Origin: Ruminococcus sp.
GTDB taxonomy: Bacteria; Bacillota; Clostridia; Oscillospirales; Ruminococcaceae
Assembly: GCA_017397925.1 (NCBI GenBank)
Contig: JAFQHO010000029.1
Location: 62,001-126,000, forward strand
Length of the DNA: 64,000 nucleotides
Direction of reading: 5' to 3'
Position 1 is the stretch's first letter; each line of letters begins with the position of its first letter. Both the position numbers and the translations under genes were made by a program. This document shows, one piece after another, positions 1-7,877 of this stretch. Under the pieces are notes generated by a model. The model was not told the origin of the DNA, searched no databases, and worked only from the letters and a program-made list of their open reading frames with translations.

Positions 1-339
1 GTATCAAGCAGCGGAGATATCCCCTCAATGGTAATTATCTGCATTTCCGCCTGTCTCGCAGGTGCTGTATGCGGCGACCACTGCTCACCTATATCAGATA
101 CAACAATTATGGCGTCAACAGGTGCACAATGTGACCATGTAAACCACGTATCAACACAGCTGCCCTATGCCCTGACAGTAGCCGCTGTAAGTGCTGTAGG
201 ATATCTGTTATCCGGCTTTATTCAGAATATATTCATCGTTCTGGGTGTATCGGCTCTTCTGATGATTGGCGTACTTGTTGTACTGAAAATGATTACAGGT
301 TCTGCAAAACCTCCAAAACCTGCAAAGGCAAAAAAATAG
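1..339 (+). CDS. Na+/H+ antiporter NhaC family, C-terminal part (5' truncated by window)
   Basis: The reading frame is open from base 1, so the gene begins before the window; only the last 112 codons are seen. The segment CGDHCSPISDTTIMASTGAQ followed by a histidine/asparagine pair and STQLPYA is the hallmark of NhaC-type sodium/proton (or malate-lactate) antiporters of the ion transporter superfamily. Two hydrophobic helices follow, then a lysine/proline-rich cytoplasmic tail. It probably exports sodium across the cytoplasmic membrane using the proton gradient, but the substrate cannot be decided from this fragment. A terminator follows directly, so the gene ends its transcription unit here. 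Confidence 0.85.
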   Translation, partial: VSSSGDIPSMVIICISACLAGAVCGDHCSPISDTTIMASTGAQCDHVNHVSTQLPYALTVAAVSAVGYLLSGFIQNIFIVLGVSALLMIGVLVVLKMITGSAKPPKPAKAKK

Positions 340-356
340 TATAAAGTCACTTTATA

Positions 357-390
357 AATCCCCTGAAACGTATGTGTTTCGGGGGATTTG
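357..390 (+). terminator. Rho-independent terminator after nhaC-like gene
   Basis: Stem AAATCCCC/GGGGATTT with an internal GAAAC/GTTTC extension. It lies 18 bases after the stop codon. A second 10-bp inverted repeat (CATCAGGGAA / TTCCCTGATG, 410-441) lies between it and the next promoter. Confidence 0.75.
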
Positions 391-457
391 TTCAGAACAG
401 ATAATTACACATCAGGGAATCAATTATGAGGTTCCCTGATGAAATACACATTAATTC

Positions 458-487
458 TTGACTTTGCTTTGCAATATGTGATATAAT
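458..487 (+). promoter_or_regulatory. Sigma-A type promoter of the amino-acid ABC operon
   Basis: TTGACT at 458-463, an 18-base spacer and a perfect TATAAT at 482-487. The ribosome binding site AAGGTAGG (about 505-512) and the ATG at 521 follow. Confidence 0.8.
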
Positions 488-520
488 AAATGTATTATTA
501 ATATAAGGTAGGTTTTTACT

Positions 521-1303
521 ATGAAAAAGATTTTATCCACAGTTTCGGCAGCTATCCTCTGCCTCACACTTTTCGCAGGATGCAGCGGTACAAAGGAAAA
601 TACTGTACATACTGCCGATGACCTTAAAAACAAGACTATAGGCGTTCAGCTTGGTACTACAGGCGACGCTCTTGCAGGCGATGTTGAAGGCGCTACAATT
701 GAGCGTTACAACAAGGGTGCTGACGCTATACAAGCTCTCAAACAGGGCAAAATTGACGCTGTAATCATCGATAATGAGCCTGCAAAGGTTTTTGTTGAAA
801 AGAACGAGGGCTTACAAATTCTCAACGAAGAATTTGCTGTTGAAGAATACGCTATTGCTATCAAAAAGGGCAATACTGAGCTTACCGAGGCTATAAACGG
901 CGCTCTTGCCGAGCTTAAGGCTGACGGTACACTTGCAAATATCGAAAAGAACTGGATTGGCGAGGAATACGGCAAATATCCCTATACTTCTCCGGAGGGT
1001 ACAGAATATCCCAACGGCAAGCTTATTATGTCTACAAATGCAGAATTTCCTCCCTATGAGCTTCTTGAAAACAACGAAGTTGTGGGATTTGACGTTGATA
1101 TGATGAAAGCTGTCTGCGATAAGCTTGGCTATGAGCTTGAAATTGAAAATATCGCTTTCGATTCCATTATCGCTTCCGTTAACAGCGGAAAAGCTGATGT
1201 TGGCGTTGCAGGTATGTCCGTTACTGAAGATAGACTGAAAAACGTTGATTTTACTGACGCTTATACAACTTCCACACAGGTTATCATCACAAGAGCTGAC
1301 TGA
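521..1303 (+). CDS. Amino-acid ABC transporter substrate-binding lipoprotein, circularly permuted family 3 SBP
   Basis: Extracytoplasmic receptor that would capture an amino acid and deliver it to the permease encoded next. The N-terminus is a lipoprotein signal with lipobox LFAGC. The family 3 fold is present but in swapped order. Residues about 30-145 match what is normally the C-terminal half (DLKNKTIGVQLGTTGD, then GKIDAVIIDNEPAK, then LAELKADGTLANIEKNWIG). Residues about 165-260 match the normal N-terminal half (LIMSTNAEFPPYE, VGFDVDMMKAV, AGMSVTEDRLKNVDFTDAY). A linker rich in Gly, Tyr and Pro joins the two. All parts of the fold are there, so the protein should be functional. It is first in a three-gene operon; the amino acid carried is not predictable. 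Confidence 0.9.
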   Translation: MKKILSTVSAAILCLTLFAGCSGTKENTVHTADDLKNKTIGVQLGTTGDALAGDVEGATIERYNKGADAIQALKQGKIDAVIIDNEPAKVFVEKNEGLQILNEEFAVEEYAIAIKKGNTELTEAINGALAELKADGTLANIEKNWIGEEYGKYPYTSPEGTEYPNGKLIMSTNAEFPPYELLENNEVVGFDVDMMKAVCDKLGYELEIENIAFDSIIASVNSGKADVGVAGMSVTEDRLKNVDFTDAYTTSTQVIITRAD

Positions 1304-1318
1304 TAAGGAGTACACTAA

Positions 1319-2020
1319 ATGGAACTTATTAACAGCCTAAAAGATTCCTTTCATCAGAATTTTATTGCCGATGACAGGTGGAAATACCTTACTGACGGTC
1401 TGAAAAACACGCTGCTTATAACTATTCTTGCAATTCTTATCGGTATTATTCTCGGCTTTATTGTTGCTATTATCAGAGCTACCCACGATAAGACAGGAAA
1501 AATGAAAATTCTCAATTTCTTTGCAAAGATTTATCTTACAGTTATACGCGGCACTCCGGTTGTTGTTCAGCTGATGATTATTTACTTTGTAATCTTCGGA
1601 TCTGTCAATATCAACAAGATTTTCGTTGCCGTACTTGCTTTCGGCCTTAATTCAGGCGCTTATGTGGCTGAAATCGTCCGTTCAGGTATTATGTCAATTG
1701 AAAACGGTCAGTTTGAAGCAGGCTCCAGCCTTGGTCTGAGCTACCGTCAGACTATGACAAGCATTATACTCCCTCAGGCATTCAAAAATGTTCTCCCTGC
1801 CCTTGCAAATGAGTTTATCGTGCTTCTGAAAGAAACATCTGTTGCAGGCTATATCGCCATTGCAGACCTTACAAAGGGCGGAGATGTCATCAGAAGCCAG
1901 ACATATGACCCGTTTTTGCCCCTTATTGCCGTTGCGATTATATATCTTGTAATGGTAATGTTCCTTACATCTCTCGTTACTAAGCTTGAAAGGAGACTTG
2001 CAAAAAATGATAAGCGTTAA
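1319..2020 (+). CDS. Amino-acid ABC transporter permease (HisM/GlnP family)
   Basis: Membrane subunit of a polar amino-acid importer, 233 residues, the usual length. Several hydrophobic helices are visible. The family signature [15 protein letters not shown] is recognisable around residues 76-92 in the form IRGTPVVVQ. The cytoplasmic EAA loop follows ([22 protein letters not shown]), which contacts the ATPase. The start is supported by AAGGAG at 1304-1309. The gene lies 15 bases after the binding-protein gene, and its 3' end overlaps the ATPase start, so the three subunits should be translationally coupled. Confidence 0.93.
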   Translation: MELINSLKDSFHQNFIADDRWKYLTDGLKNTLLITILAILIGIILGFIVAIIRATHDKTGKMKILNFFAKIYLTVIRGTPVVVQLMIIYFVIFGSVNINKIFVAVLAFGLNSGAYVAEIVRSGIMSIENGQFEAGSSLGLSYRQTMTSIILPQAFKNVLPALANEFIVLLKETSVAGYIAIADLTKGGDVIRSQTYDPFLPLIAVAIIYLVMVMFLTSLVTKLERRLAKNDKR

Positions 2021-2732
2021 CAATCTCAACAAGTCTTTCGGAAAGCTTCACATTCTGAAAGATATCAACGAGGAAATTCACAAAGGCGAAAAGGTTGTTA
2101 TTATTGGACCTTCGGGTTCGGGAAAAAGTACATTCCTCCGCTGTTTAAACCTTATGGAAACACCCACATCCGGAGAAATCTACTTTGAGGATGTGGATAT
2201 AACAAAGGCAAATATCAAGGAAGTTAATCTCCTCAGAAGAAAAATGGGAATGGTTTTCCAGCATTTCAACCTGTTTCCACATCTTACAATAAAGAAGAAT
2301 ATAACCCTTGCCCCTGTAAAGCTGAAAATTATGTCACAGGCTGAGGCGGACAAGCGCGCAATGGAACTGCTTGAAAAAGTCGGACTTGCTGACAAGGCTA
2401 ATCAGTATCCCACACAGATTTCGGGCGGTCAGAAGCAGAGAATTGCAATTGCACGTTCACTTGCAATGAATCCCGATGTTATGCTTTTTGATGAGCCTAC
2501 ATCAGCCCTTGACCCCGAAATGGTAGGGGAGGTACTCAATCTTATGAAAGAGCTTGCTGATGACGGAATGACAATGGTTGTGGTAACTCACGAAATGGGA
2601 TTTGCCCGTGAAGTTGCGTCCCGTGTAATGTTTATGGAGGACGGCAGAATTGTTGAGCAGAATGACCCCGAATCATTCTTCAATAATCCGCAGAGTCCCA
2701 GACTTAAAGAGTTTCTTTCAAAGGTTTTATAA
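2007..2732 (+). CDS. Amino-acid ABC transporter ATP-binding protein (GlnQ/HisP family)
   Basis: Energises import by hydrolysing ATP at the cytoplasmic face. Walker A GPSGSGKS lies at residues 34-41, signature [13 protein letters not shown] near residue 140, and Walker [15 protein letters not shown] after it, then the switch histidine in [12 protein letters not shown] 2007 is chosen over an upstream in-frame TTG (1986), because AAGGAG sits at 1989-1994 and the family begins near [12 protein letters not shown]. The start overlaps the permease by 14 bases. This is the last gene of the operon; a terminator follows. Confidence 0.93.
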   Translation: MISVNNLNKSFGKLHILKDINEEIHKGEKVVIIGPSGSGKSTFLRCLNLMETPTSGEIYFEDVDITKANIKEVNLLRRKMGMVFQHFNLFPHLTIKKNITLAPVKLKIMSQAEADKRAMELLEKVGLADKANQYPTQISGGQKQRIAIARSLAMNPDVMLFDEPTSALDPEMVGEVLNLMKELADDGMTMVVVTHEMGFAREVASRVMFMEDGRIVEQNDPESFFNNPQSPRLKEFLSKVL

Positions 2733-2736
2733 CAAT

Positions 2737-2770
2737 AAAAGGTATCGGTTTATTTTGCCGATACCTTTTC
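2737..2770 (+). terminator. Terminator of the amino-acid ABC operon
   Basis: Stem AAAAGGTATCGG / CCGATACCTTTT with a 9-base loop and a T-rich tail, starting 5 bases after the stop codon. Confidence 0.85.
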
Positions 2771-2816
2771 TGTTATATTGTGCTGTGAGATTTCTGAAAT
2801 AACACACAAAAAATCA

Positions 2817-2951
2817 TTGATTTATTATTTAAAATATGATAAAATTCAGATAAAGAAGAATTATATACTTTGACGCAATGTCAGATTTATAATTATTTTG
2901 GGATAATTTAATGCAAAACCGCACTCGGAGTTTACTTCGGGTGCGGTTTTG
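2817..2951 (+). other. Gene-free stretch with promoter-like motif and terminator hairpin (possible short transcript)
   Basis: No convincing ORF. TTGATT (2817-2822), a 17-base spacer and TAAAAT (2840-2845) resemble a promoter. About 70 bases later an imperfect hairpin (arms CAAAACCGCAC 2914-2924 and GTGCGGTTTTG 2941-2951) is followed by TTT. A short untranslated RNA of about 100 bases is possible, but the stretch could equally be relics of neighbouring units. Confidence 0.3.
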
Positions 2952-2959
2952 TTTATAAG

Positions 2960-2992
2960 AAACCCTCCCGAAATGTACAATCGGGAGGGTTT
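2960..2992 (-). terminator. Terminator of tRNA-Thr (bidirectional hairpin)
   Basis: Stem AAACCCTCCCG / CGGGAGGGTTT just downstream of the CCA end of the minus-strand tRNA gene; T-runs lie on both strands. Confidence 0.7.
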
Positions 2993-2996
2993 ATTC

Positions 2997-3071
2997 TGGA
3001 GCTTGTGACAAGAATCGAACTTGCAACCTGCGGTTTACGATACCGCTGCACTACCTTTGTGCTACACAAGC
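2997..3071 (-). tRNA. tRNA-Thr, anticodon CGT, CCA encoded
   Basis: Reading the minus strand from 3071: 7-bp acceptor stem GCTTGTG/CACAAGC, D arm GCAC-AAAGGTA-GTGC, anticodon arm GCGGT-ATCGTAA-ACCGC with CGT at positions 34-36, 5-base variable loop, T arm with loop TTCGATT, discriminator T and an encoded CCA (2997-2999). The body is 72 nt. G1:C72, C2:G71 and the CGU anticodon agree with threonine identity. It decodes ACG. It has its own promoter and terminator. Confidence 0.93.
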
Positions 3072-3088
3072 ATTATCAACGCTTATAC

Positions 3089-3117
3089 ATTATAACACAA
3101 AATTGGTAAATTGTCAA
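3089..3117 (-). promoter_or_regulatory. Promoter of tRNA-Thr
   Basis: On the minus strand a perfect TTGACA (3112-3117), a 17-base spacer and a perfect TATAAT (3089-3094), ending 18 bases before the tRNA 5' end. Confidence 0.9.
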
Positions 3118-3302
3118 TATTATTTTAAGTTATTTATTTTATCTTTGCTCTTGTCTTTTTTAGTTTTTAATTATATTTTTATACGGTTACTTTTTAAATA
3201 TATAACAGTAAATTTTGTATCACTCATATAATTTTACTTGTTGATAATTAGTGAAAAGGTAGAAAATAAAAATTATTTTTCAATAATCAACCATTTTTGG
3301 TT

Positions 3303-3386
3303 GAAAAAAGGGCGATTTTTGCCCTATAGTGAAGGGGTATGTTAAAAACAGCACTGTCACCCCTGAAAGATTAACATACCCTATGA
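3303..3386 (-). ncRNA. Candidate standalone structured small RNA (about 83 nt)
   Basis: This minus-strand unit has a strong promoter, no plausible ORF and an intrinsic terminator. The RNA would start near 3385. It can form an 11-bp stem between 3371-3381 (GGGTATGTTAA in the RNA) and 3335-3345 (TTAACATACCC). A competing shorter stem, AGGGGT/ACCCCT, joins 3359-3364 to 3333-3338. It ends in a terminator hairpin (arms 3309-3313 and 3321-3325) followed by six Us (3304-3309). A further small hairpin (TCAACC/GGTTGA, 3288-3304) lies beyond. It resembles no RNA family I can name: it is too short for 6S or RNase P RNA and lacks SRP motifs. Function unknown. Confidence 0.6.
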
Positions 3387-3391
3387 ACAAA

Positions 3392-3420
3392 ATTATAGCA
3401 TAAAATTTTACTTCTTTCAA
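3392..3420 (-). promoter_or_regulatory. Promoter of the candidate small RNA
   Basis: Minus strand TTGAAA (3415-3420), 17-base spacer, perfect TATAAT (3392-3397). Transcription would begin near 3385, a few bases before the long stem. It points away from potA. Confidence 0.75.
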
Positions 3421-3464
3421 TTATTCTTCTCATATTATCTGACAGCTAAATTTCCCATAATATA

Positions 3465-3493
3465 TTGCTTTTTATACAAATATATGCTATAAT
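3465..3493 (+). promoter_or_regulatory. Promoter of the potABCD operon
   Basis: TTGCTT (3465-3470), 17-base spacer, TATAAT (3488-3493). GGAGGAGG at 3511-3518 precedes the potA ATG. Confidence 0.75.
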
Positions 3494-3525
3494 AAAGCGT
3501 TGAAAAAATCGGAGGAGGTTTTTAT

Positions 3526-4569
3526 ATGGAAAATATTGTAAGCCTTAAAAATATCATTATGGAATTTGAGGATGGAGAGCAGATTCTCAAAAATATCAGC
3601 CTTGACATAAAGGATAAGGAATTCGTCACATTCCTCGGCCCATCAGGCTGCGGAAAGACCACAACTCTGCGTATCATAGCAGGCTTTCTTGAGCCTAAAA
3701 GCGGAGATGTAATCTTTGAGGGCAAACGTATCAACGGTATGCCGCCCCACAAGAGAAACGTCAACACCGTTTTCCAGAGATACGCTCTTTTCCCCCATCT
3801 CAATGTATATGAGAATATCGCATTCGGTCTGCGCGTAAAGAAAGTACCCGAAAAGGAAATCGTCCGCCGCGTTGGCGAAATGCTGGAGCTTGTAAACCTT
3901 ATGGGCTATGAAAAGCGTACAGTAAACCGCCTTTCGGGAGGTCAGCAGCAGCGTGTTGCTATTGCACGCGCCCTTGTAAATCACCCTAAGGTGCTGCTTC
4001 TGGACGAGCCTCTTGGCGCTCTCGACTTAAAACTCCGTAAAGAAATGCAGATTGAGCTTCGTAAAATTCAGCAGGAGCTTGAACTCACATTCGTTTATGT
4101 CACCCACGACCAGGAAGAAGCCCTCACAATGAGCGACAGCATCGTTGTTATGAATAACGGCTATATCCAGCAGATTGGCTCACCTACGGATATTTACAAT
4201 GAACCTGTAAATGCCTTTGTTGCTGACTTTATCGGTGAAAGTAATATCCTCAACGGCTCTATGCTCCGTGACTGTCTTGTTCAGTTCAATGGCAGAGAGT
4301 TTGAATGTGTTGACAAGGGCTTTGGCAAAAACGAAACAGTCGATGTTGTAATCCGCCCCGAGGATGTGCAGATTGTCCCGGCCGCCTCCGCAAAGCTTAC
4401 TGGTATTGTTGAATCAGTAGTATTCAAGGGCGTTCACTACGAAATGATAATTGACGGCGTTGACCACAAGTGGACCGTTCATTCCACAAAGGCAGAGGCT
4501 CCAGGCTCTATGGTGGGACTTGCCTTCGACCCCTTTGATATCCATATTATGAAAAAATCGGAGGAATGA
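3526..4569 (+). CDS. potA: Spermidine/putrescine ABC transporter ATP-binding protein
   Basis: ATPase of the polyamine importer, 347 residues as usual for PotA. Walker A GPSGCGKT is at residues 38-45, the signature [14 protein letters not shown] near residue 138, and Walker [16 protein letters not shown] after it. The C-terminal third is the regulatory TOBE domain ([12 protein letters not shown] onward). The start has a near-ideal GGAGGAGG. The 3' end overlaps an upstream ATG of potB, and the gene order potA-potB-potC-potD confirms the assignment over other members of the CUT1-like ATPase group. Polyamine rather than another cation is inferred from the four-gene set. Confidence 0.93.
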   Translation: MENIVSLKNIIMEFEDGEQILKNISLDIKDKEFVTFLGPSGCGKTTTLRIIAGFLEPKSGDVIFEGKRINGMPPHKRNVNTVFQRYALFPHLNVYENIAFGLRVKKVPEKEIVRRVGEMLELVNLMGYEKRTVNRLSGGQQQRVAIARALVNHPKVLLLDEPLGALDLKLRKEMQIELRKIQQELELTFVYVTHDQEEALTMSDSIVVMNNGYIQQIGSPTDIYNEPVNAFVADFIGESNILNGSMLRDCLVQFNGREFECVDKGFGKNETVDVVIRPEDVQIVPAASAKLTGIVESVVFKGVHYEMIIDGVDHKWTVHSTKAEAPGSMVGLAFDPFDIHIMKKSEE

Positions 4570-4571
4570 CA

Positions 4572-5378
4572 ATGAAGCTGAAATATTTCTCTGCCCCCTA
4601 TCTCGTGTGGATGGTGGTATTTATCCTCGTTCCCCTTCTTATGATTGCCTTTTTCGCTTTCACAAATGATGAAGGCAAATTTACAATGAAATACATCTCT
4701 GATGTGGGACAGTACGCGAATATTTTCGTCCGTTCCATATGGCTCTCGCTTATCGCAACTGCTATATGTCTTGTAATTGCCTATCCTACGGCATTTATCC
4801 TGTCACGTATGGAAAAGCACAAGCAGGGTACAATGCTTATGATTGTAATGCTGCCAATGTGGATGAACTTCCTTCTCCGTACATATGCCTGGATGACGCT
4901 CCTCGGCAATAACGGCATTATCAACCATATACTCGGTATGGCAGGACTTGGCCCATTCAAGCTTATAAATACATCGGGAGCTGTTGTTCTCGGTATGGTA
5001 TACAACTATCTCCCCTTTATGATACTCCCCCTTTATTCCGTTATGGAGAAAATCGACAACAGTATGTTTGAAGCAGCTGAGGATTTAGGCTGCAGCTATA
5101 TGCAAACCCTTTTCCGTGTAATCATACCTCTTAGTATGCCCGGTATCACATCGGGAATCACTATGGTTTTCGTACCTGCAATTTCCACATTTATTATTTC
5201 CCGTATGCTTGGCGGCGGTTCAAATCTTCTTGTAGGCGACCTTATAGAAATGCAGTTCCTCGGAAATGCCTATAATCCGCACTTAGGAGCGGCTATGTCC
5301 CTTGTGCTTATGGTAATAATCCTTGTTATTATGACCGTAATGAACCAGTTTGACCCTGACGACCAGGTGCTTATGTAG
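4572..5378 (+). CDS. potB: Spermidine/putrescine ABC transporter permease PotB
   Basis: First of two permease subunits. Six hydrophobic helices can be traced, starting with YFSAPYLVWMVVFILVPLL. The cytoplasmic EAA loop is EAAEDLGCSYMQTLFRVIIPLSMPG around residues 170-195. ATG 4572 is preferred to ATG 4566, because GGAGG (4560-4564, inside the end of potA) lies 7 bases from 4572 and only 1 from 4566. The gene immediately follows potA and precedes potC by 11 bases. Confidence 0.92.
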   Translation: MKLKYFSAPYLVWMVVFILVPLLMIAFFAFTNDEGKFTMKYISDVGQYANIFVRSIWLSLIATAICLVIAYPTAFILSRMEKHKQGTMLMIVMLPMWMNFLLRTYAWMTLLGNNGIINHILGMAGLGPFKLINTSGAVVLGMVYNYLPFMILPLYSVMEKIDNSMFEAAEDLGCSYMQTLFRVIIPLSMPGITSGITMVFVPAISTFIISRMLGGGSNLLVGDLIEMQFLGNAYNPHLGAAMSLVLMVIILVIMTVMNQFDPDDQVLM

Positions 5379-5389
5379 GAGGTGCGGCA

Positions 5390-6184
5390 ATGAAAAAATT
5401 AGGTAAATTATATCTTGGACTTGTTCTCTTTTTCCTGTATATCCCCATTTTCGTGCTTATTGTATTCTCCTTCAACGAAACAAAAAGCCGAAGTGTTTTC
5501 AGCGGCTTCACCCTTGACTGGTATATCCGCCTTTTCAACAACAGGATTATTATTTCATCTCTCATAAACACTATTATCATAGCCTGTGTTTCCAGCGTTA
5601 TTTCAACAGTTTTAGGCACTCTTGCGGCTATCGGTATCAACAATATGAGAAAAGTACCGAAAACTGTTGTGATGAACATTACAAATATGCCTATTATCAA
5701 TCCCGAAATTGTAACAGGTGTATCTCTTATGCTTCTTTTCGTGTTCTTTGCGGCACGTATGAACCTTGAATTCGGCTTTGTTACGCTGCTTATCGCACAT
5801 ATTACTTTCAATGTACCCTACGTTATCCTCAACGTCATGCCAAAATTCAATCAGATGGACCCTCATATCTATGAAGCGGCGCAGGATCTGGGATGCAGTC
5901 CTGTCAAGGCATTCAGAAAAGTAGTTCTCCCCGAAATTATGCCTGGCGTTATCAGCGGATTTCTTATGTCTTTCACGTATTCCCTTGATGATTTCGTAAT
6001 CAGCTATTTTACAAGCGGTTCCACATCTCAGACGCTGCCTATTACGATTTATTCAATGACAAGACGTAAGGTATCCCCCGAAATCAATGCTCTTTCCACC
6101 CTTATTTTCATATCAGTTGTAATAATCCTCATTGTGAAAAATATCATTGAGAAAAAAGCACTGAAAAAAGCAGGGAAGATTTGA
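5390..6184 (+). CDS. potC: Spermidine/putrescine ABC transporter permease PotC
   Basis: Second permease subunit, 264 residues, with an N-terminal helix LYLGLVLFFLYIPIFVLIVFSF and the EAA loop EAAQDLGCSPVKAFRKVVLPEIMPG near residues 163-187, typical of PotC. RBS AGGAGGTG at 5377-5384 overlaps the potB stop codon. It forms the transmembrane pore with PotB. After it come 236 bases of repeats before the binding-protein gene, so potD may be less tightly coupled. Confidence 0.92.
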   Translation: MKKLGKLYLGLVLFFLYIPIFVLIVFSFNETKSRSVFSGFTLDWYIRLFNNRIIISSLINTIIIACVSSVISTVLGTLAAIGINNMRKVPKTVVMNITNMPIINPEIVTGVSLMLLFVFFAARMNLEFGFVTLLIAHITFNVPYVILNVMPKFNQMDPHIYEAAQDLGCSPVKAFRKVVLPEIMPGVISGFLMSFTYSLDDFVISYFTSGSTSQTLPITIYSMTRRKVSPEINALSTLIFISVVIILIVKNIIEKKALKKAGKI

Positions 6185-6400
6185 GGCAATGCTTCGCATT
6201 GCCAGCCTTTAGCCTTTAGCTTATAGCTTTTAGCTTTTTTGTGGGCGGCGAATTTGTTCAGATACGCATAAGTTTTGCCGCATAAAATGCTAATGGCTGA
6301 TAGCTAAAAGTTTTTAGCTATATACCGTAATTCCGTGTAGGGGCGGATATTATCCGCCCGCAAATGCTAATGGCTAACGGCTGATAGCTAAAAGCTCAAA
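6185..6400. repeat. Intergenic patch of short dispersed repeats between potC and potD
   Basis: Begins with a perfect 8-bp hairpin (GGCAATGC-TTC-GCATTGCC, 6185-6203). It contains three runs built from GCTAA/TAGC words such as GGCTAACGGCTGATAGCTAA (about 6209-6236, 6288-6322, 6362-6398) and a palindrome GGGCGGAT-ATT-ATCCGCCC (6341-6359). The same word families recur near 19.7, 23.3, 26.0, 27.7 and 51.1 kb. No ORF or promoter is evident. Confidence 0.7.
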
Positions 6401-6420
6401 AATAAAATATGGAGTTGAAA

Positions 6421-7692
6421 ATGAAAAAGATATTTTCTCTTATTTCCGCGGCAATACTTTCTATGTCAATGCTTGCCGCCTGTGCGGAATCGGAAAATTC
6501 CGCTGAAACCGAGGAGGAGGAAGAAGTCGTTCAGCAGACTGTCACCTACTCCGATCCCGATTATTATACCCGTTTCAAGGGTAAGGGTATCTCCATAAAC
6601 GTCTATAACTGGGGTGATTATATCTCCGCAGGCGCTGATGAGGGTACTATTGACGTAAACGGCGAATTCGAAAAGCTGACAGGCATCAAGGTGAACTATA
6701 CCAACTTCGCCACAAATGAGGAGCTTTACGCTAAATTAAAGGGCGGCGCCGCTTCCTATGATGTGATTATACCCTCCGATTATATGATAAGCAAGATGAT
6801 TAAGGAGGATATGATTCAGCCTATCAATTTCGATAATATCCCCAACTTCAAGTACATTATGGAGAATTTCCGCAATCAAGACTATGACCCTGATAATGCC
6901 TATTCTGTGCCTTATACCTGGGGTACTGTTGGTATAATGTATGATACCACAATGATTGACATTCTCAAAGAGGATATTGACTGGGATCTGCTGTGGAATG
7001 AGGATTATGCCGATCAGATACTTATGTTTGACAATCCCCGTGACGCTTTCGCCATAGCTGAAATTATGCTGGGCTACTCCCTCAATACCGAAAACGAGGA
7101 AGAAATGCGCAACGCGGCAGCAAAACTCCTTTCACAGAAAAAAATCGTTCAGGCTTACGTTATGGACGAGGTTTTCGACAAAATGGGGGCAGGTGACGCG
7201 CTTATTGCGCCGTACTATGCAGGTGACGCTCTCACTATTATGGAGGATAACGACGCTCTTGACTTTGTTGTTCCGAAAAGCGGTACAAATCTTTTTGTGG
7301 ACGCTATGTGTATTCCTAAATCCGCCAAGCAGAAGGAAGCCGCTGAAATGTACATCAATTTTCTCTGCGAGCCTGATATTGCCTTTGCTAATATCGACTA
7401 TATCTGCTATTCTACCCCACATCAGGCGGCATATGATATGCTTGACGAGGAAGTGCAGAACAGCCCTATCACCTATCCCGACCAGGATTTTATACGTGAT
7501 AAGACTTCTGTTTTCGTCAATCTCTCCGATGAAGCCAACCAGCTTATGCAGGATTTATGGACGGAAATGAAATCCGCTGAGGACGAAAATGTAAACAGAT
7601 GGATTGCCCCTGTTTTTCTTGTATTCTGTGTTTTCCTTATGGCATTTGTGCTTATAAGACGACATATCAAGAAGAAAAAGGATATTTTCTGA
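6421..7692 (+). CDS. potD: Spermidine/putrescine-binding lipoprotein with an extra C-terminal membrane helix
   Basis: Receptor of the polyamine importer, related to PotD/PotF. ATG 6421 is chosen because GGAG (6411-6414) lies 6 bases upstream; the ATG at 6409 overlaps that RBS. Residues 1-22 are a lipoprotein signal with lipobox MLAAC. The mature protein keeps the family pattern: VYNWGDYIS near the start, then FEKLTGIKVNYTNFATNEEL, DVIIPSDYMI and VPYTWGTVGI. Unusually, residues about 395-414 form a hydrophobic helix followed by a basic tail (RRHIKKKKD). The receptor would thus be fixed to the membrane at both ends. It is fourth in the pot cluster. Confidence 0.9.
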   Translation: MKKIFSLISAAILSMSMLAACAESENSAETEEEEEVVQQTVTYSDPDYYTRFKGKGISINVYNWGDYISAGADEGTIDVNGEFEKLTGIKVNYTNFATNEELYAKLKGGAASYDVIIPSDYMISKMIKEDMIQPINFDNIPNFKYIMENFRNQDYDPDNAYSVPYTWGTVGIMYDTTMIDILKEDIDWDLLWNEDYADQILMFDNPRDAFAIAEIMLGYSLNTENEEEMRNAAAKLLSQKKIVQAYVMDEVFDKMGAGDALIAPYYAGDALTIMEDNDALDFVVPKSGTNLFVDAMCIPKSAKQKEAAEMYINFLCEPDIAFANIDYICYSTPHQAAYDMLDEEVQNSPITYPDQDFIRDKTSVFVNLSDEANQLMQDLWTEMKSAEDENVNRWIAPVFLVFCVFLMAFVLIRRHIKKKKDIF

Positions 7693-7809
7693 TTAATGTG
7701 TAATTATTTGCATAATCATTAAAACAAAAATAAATCTCATATGTAAATTTGTACATAAAATTTTATGTCATTATTAAAATTTTATATGAGAATAACAAAC
7801 AAACAGAGA

Positions 7810-7838
7810 TTGACATTGTTATCTCAAAGTGTTATAAT
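7810..7838 (+). promoter_or_regulatory. Promoter of proS
   Basis: TTGACA (7810-7815), 17-base spacer, TATAAT (7833-7838). The leader is only about 33 bases, so there is no room for a T-box riboswitch. Confidence 0.88.
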
Positions 7839-7877
7839 ATAAAATAGAGTTATTATAAGAATGAAAGGATTTTTAAA

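Noticed and set aside
7816-7877. T-box riboswitch before proS (and likewise before serS)
   Set aside because: The proS leader is about 33 bases and serS follows parB by 11 bases, too short for any T-box.
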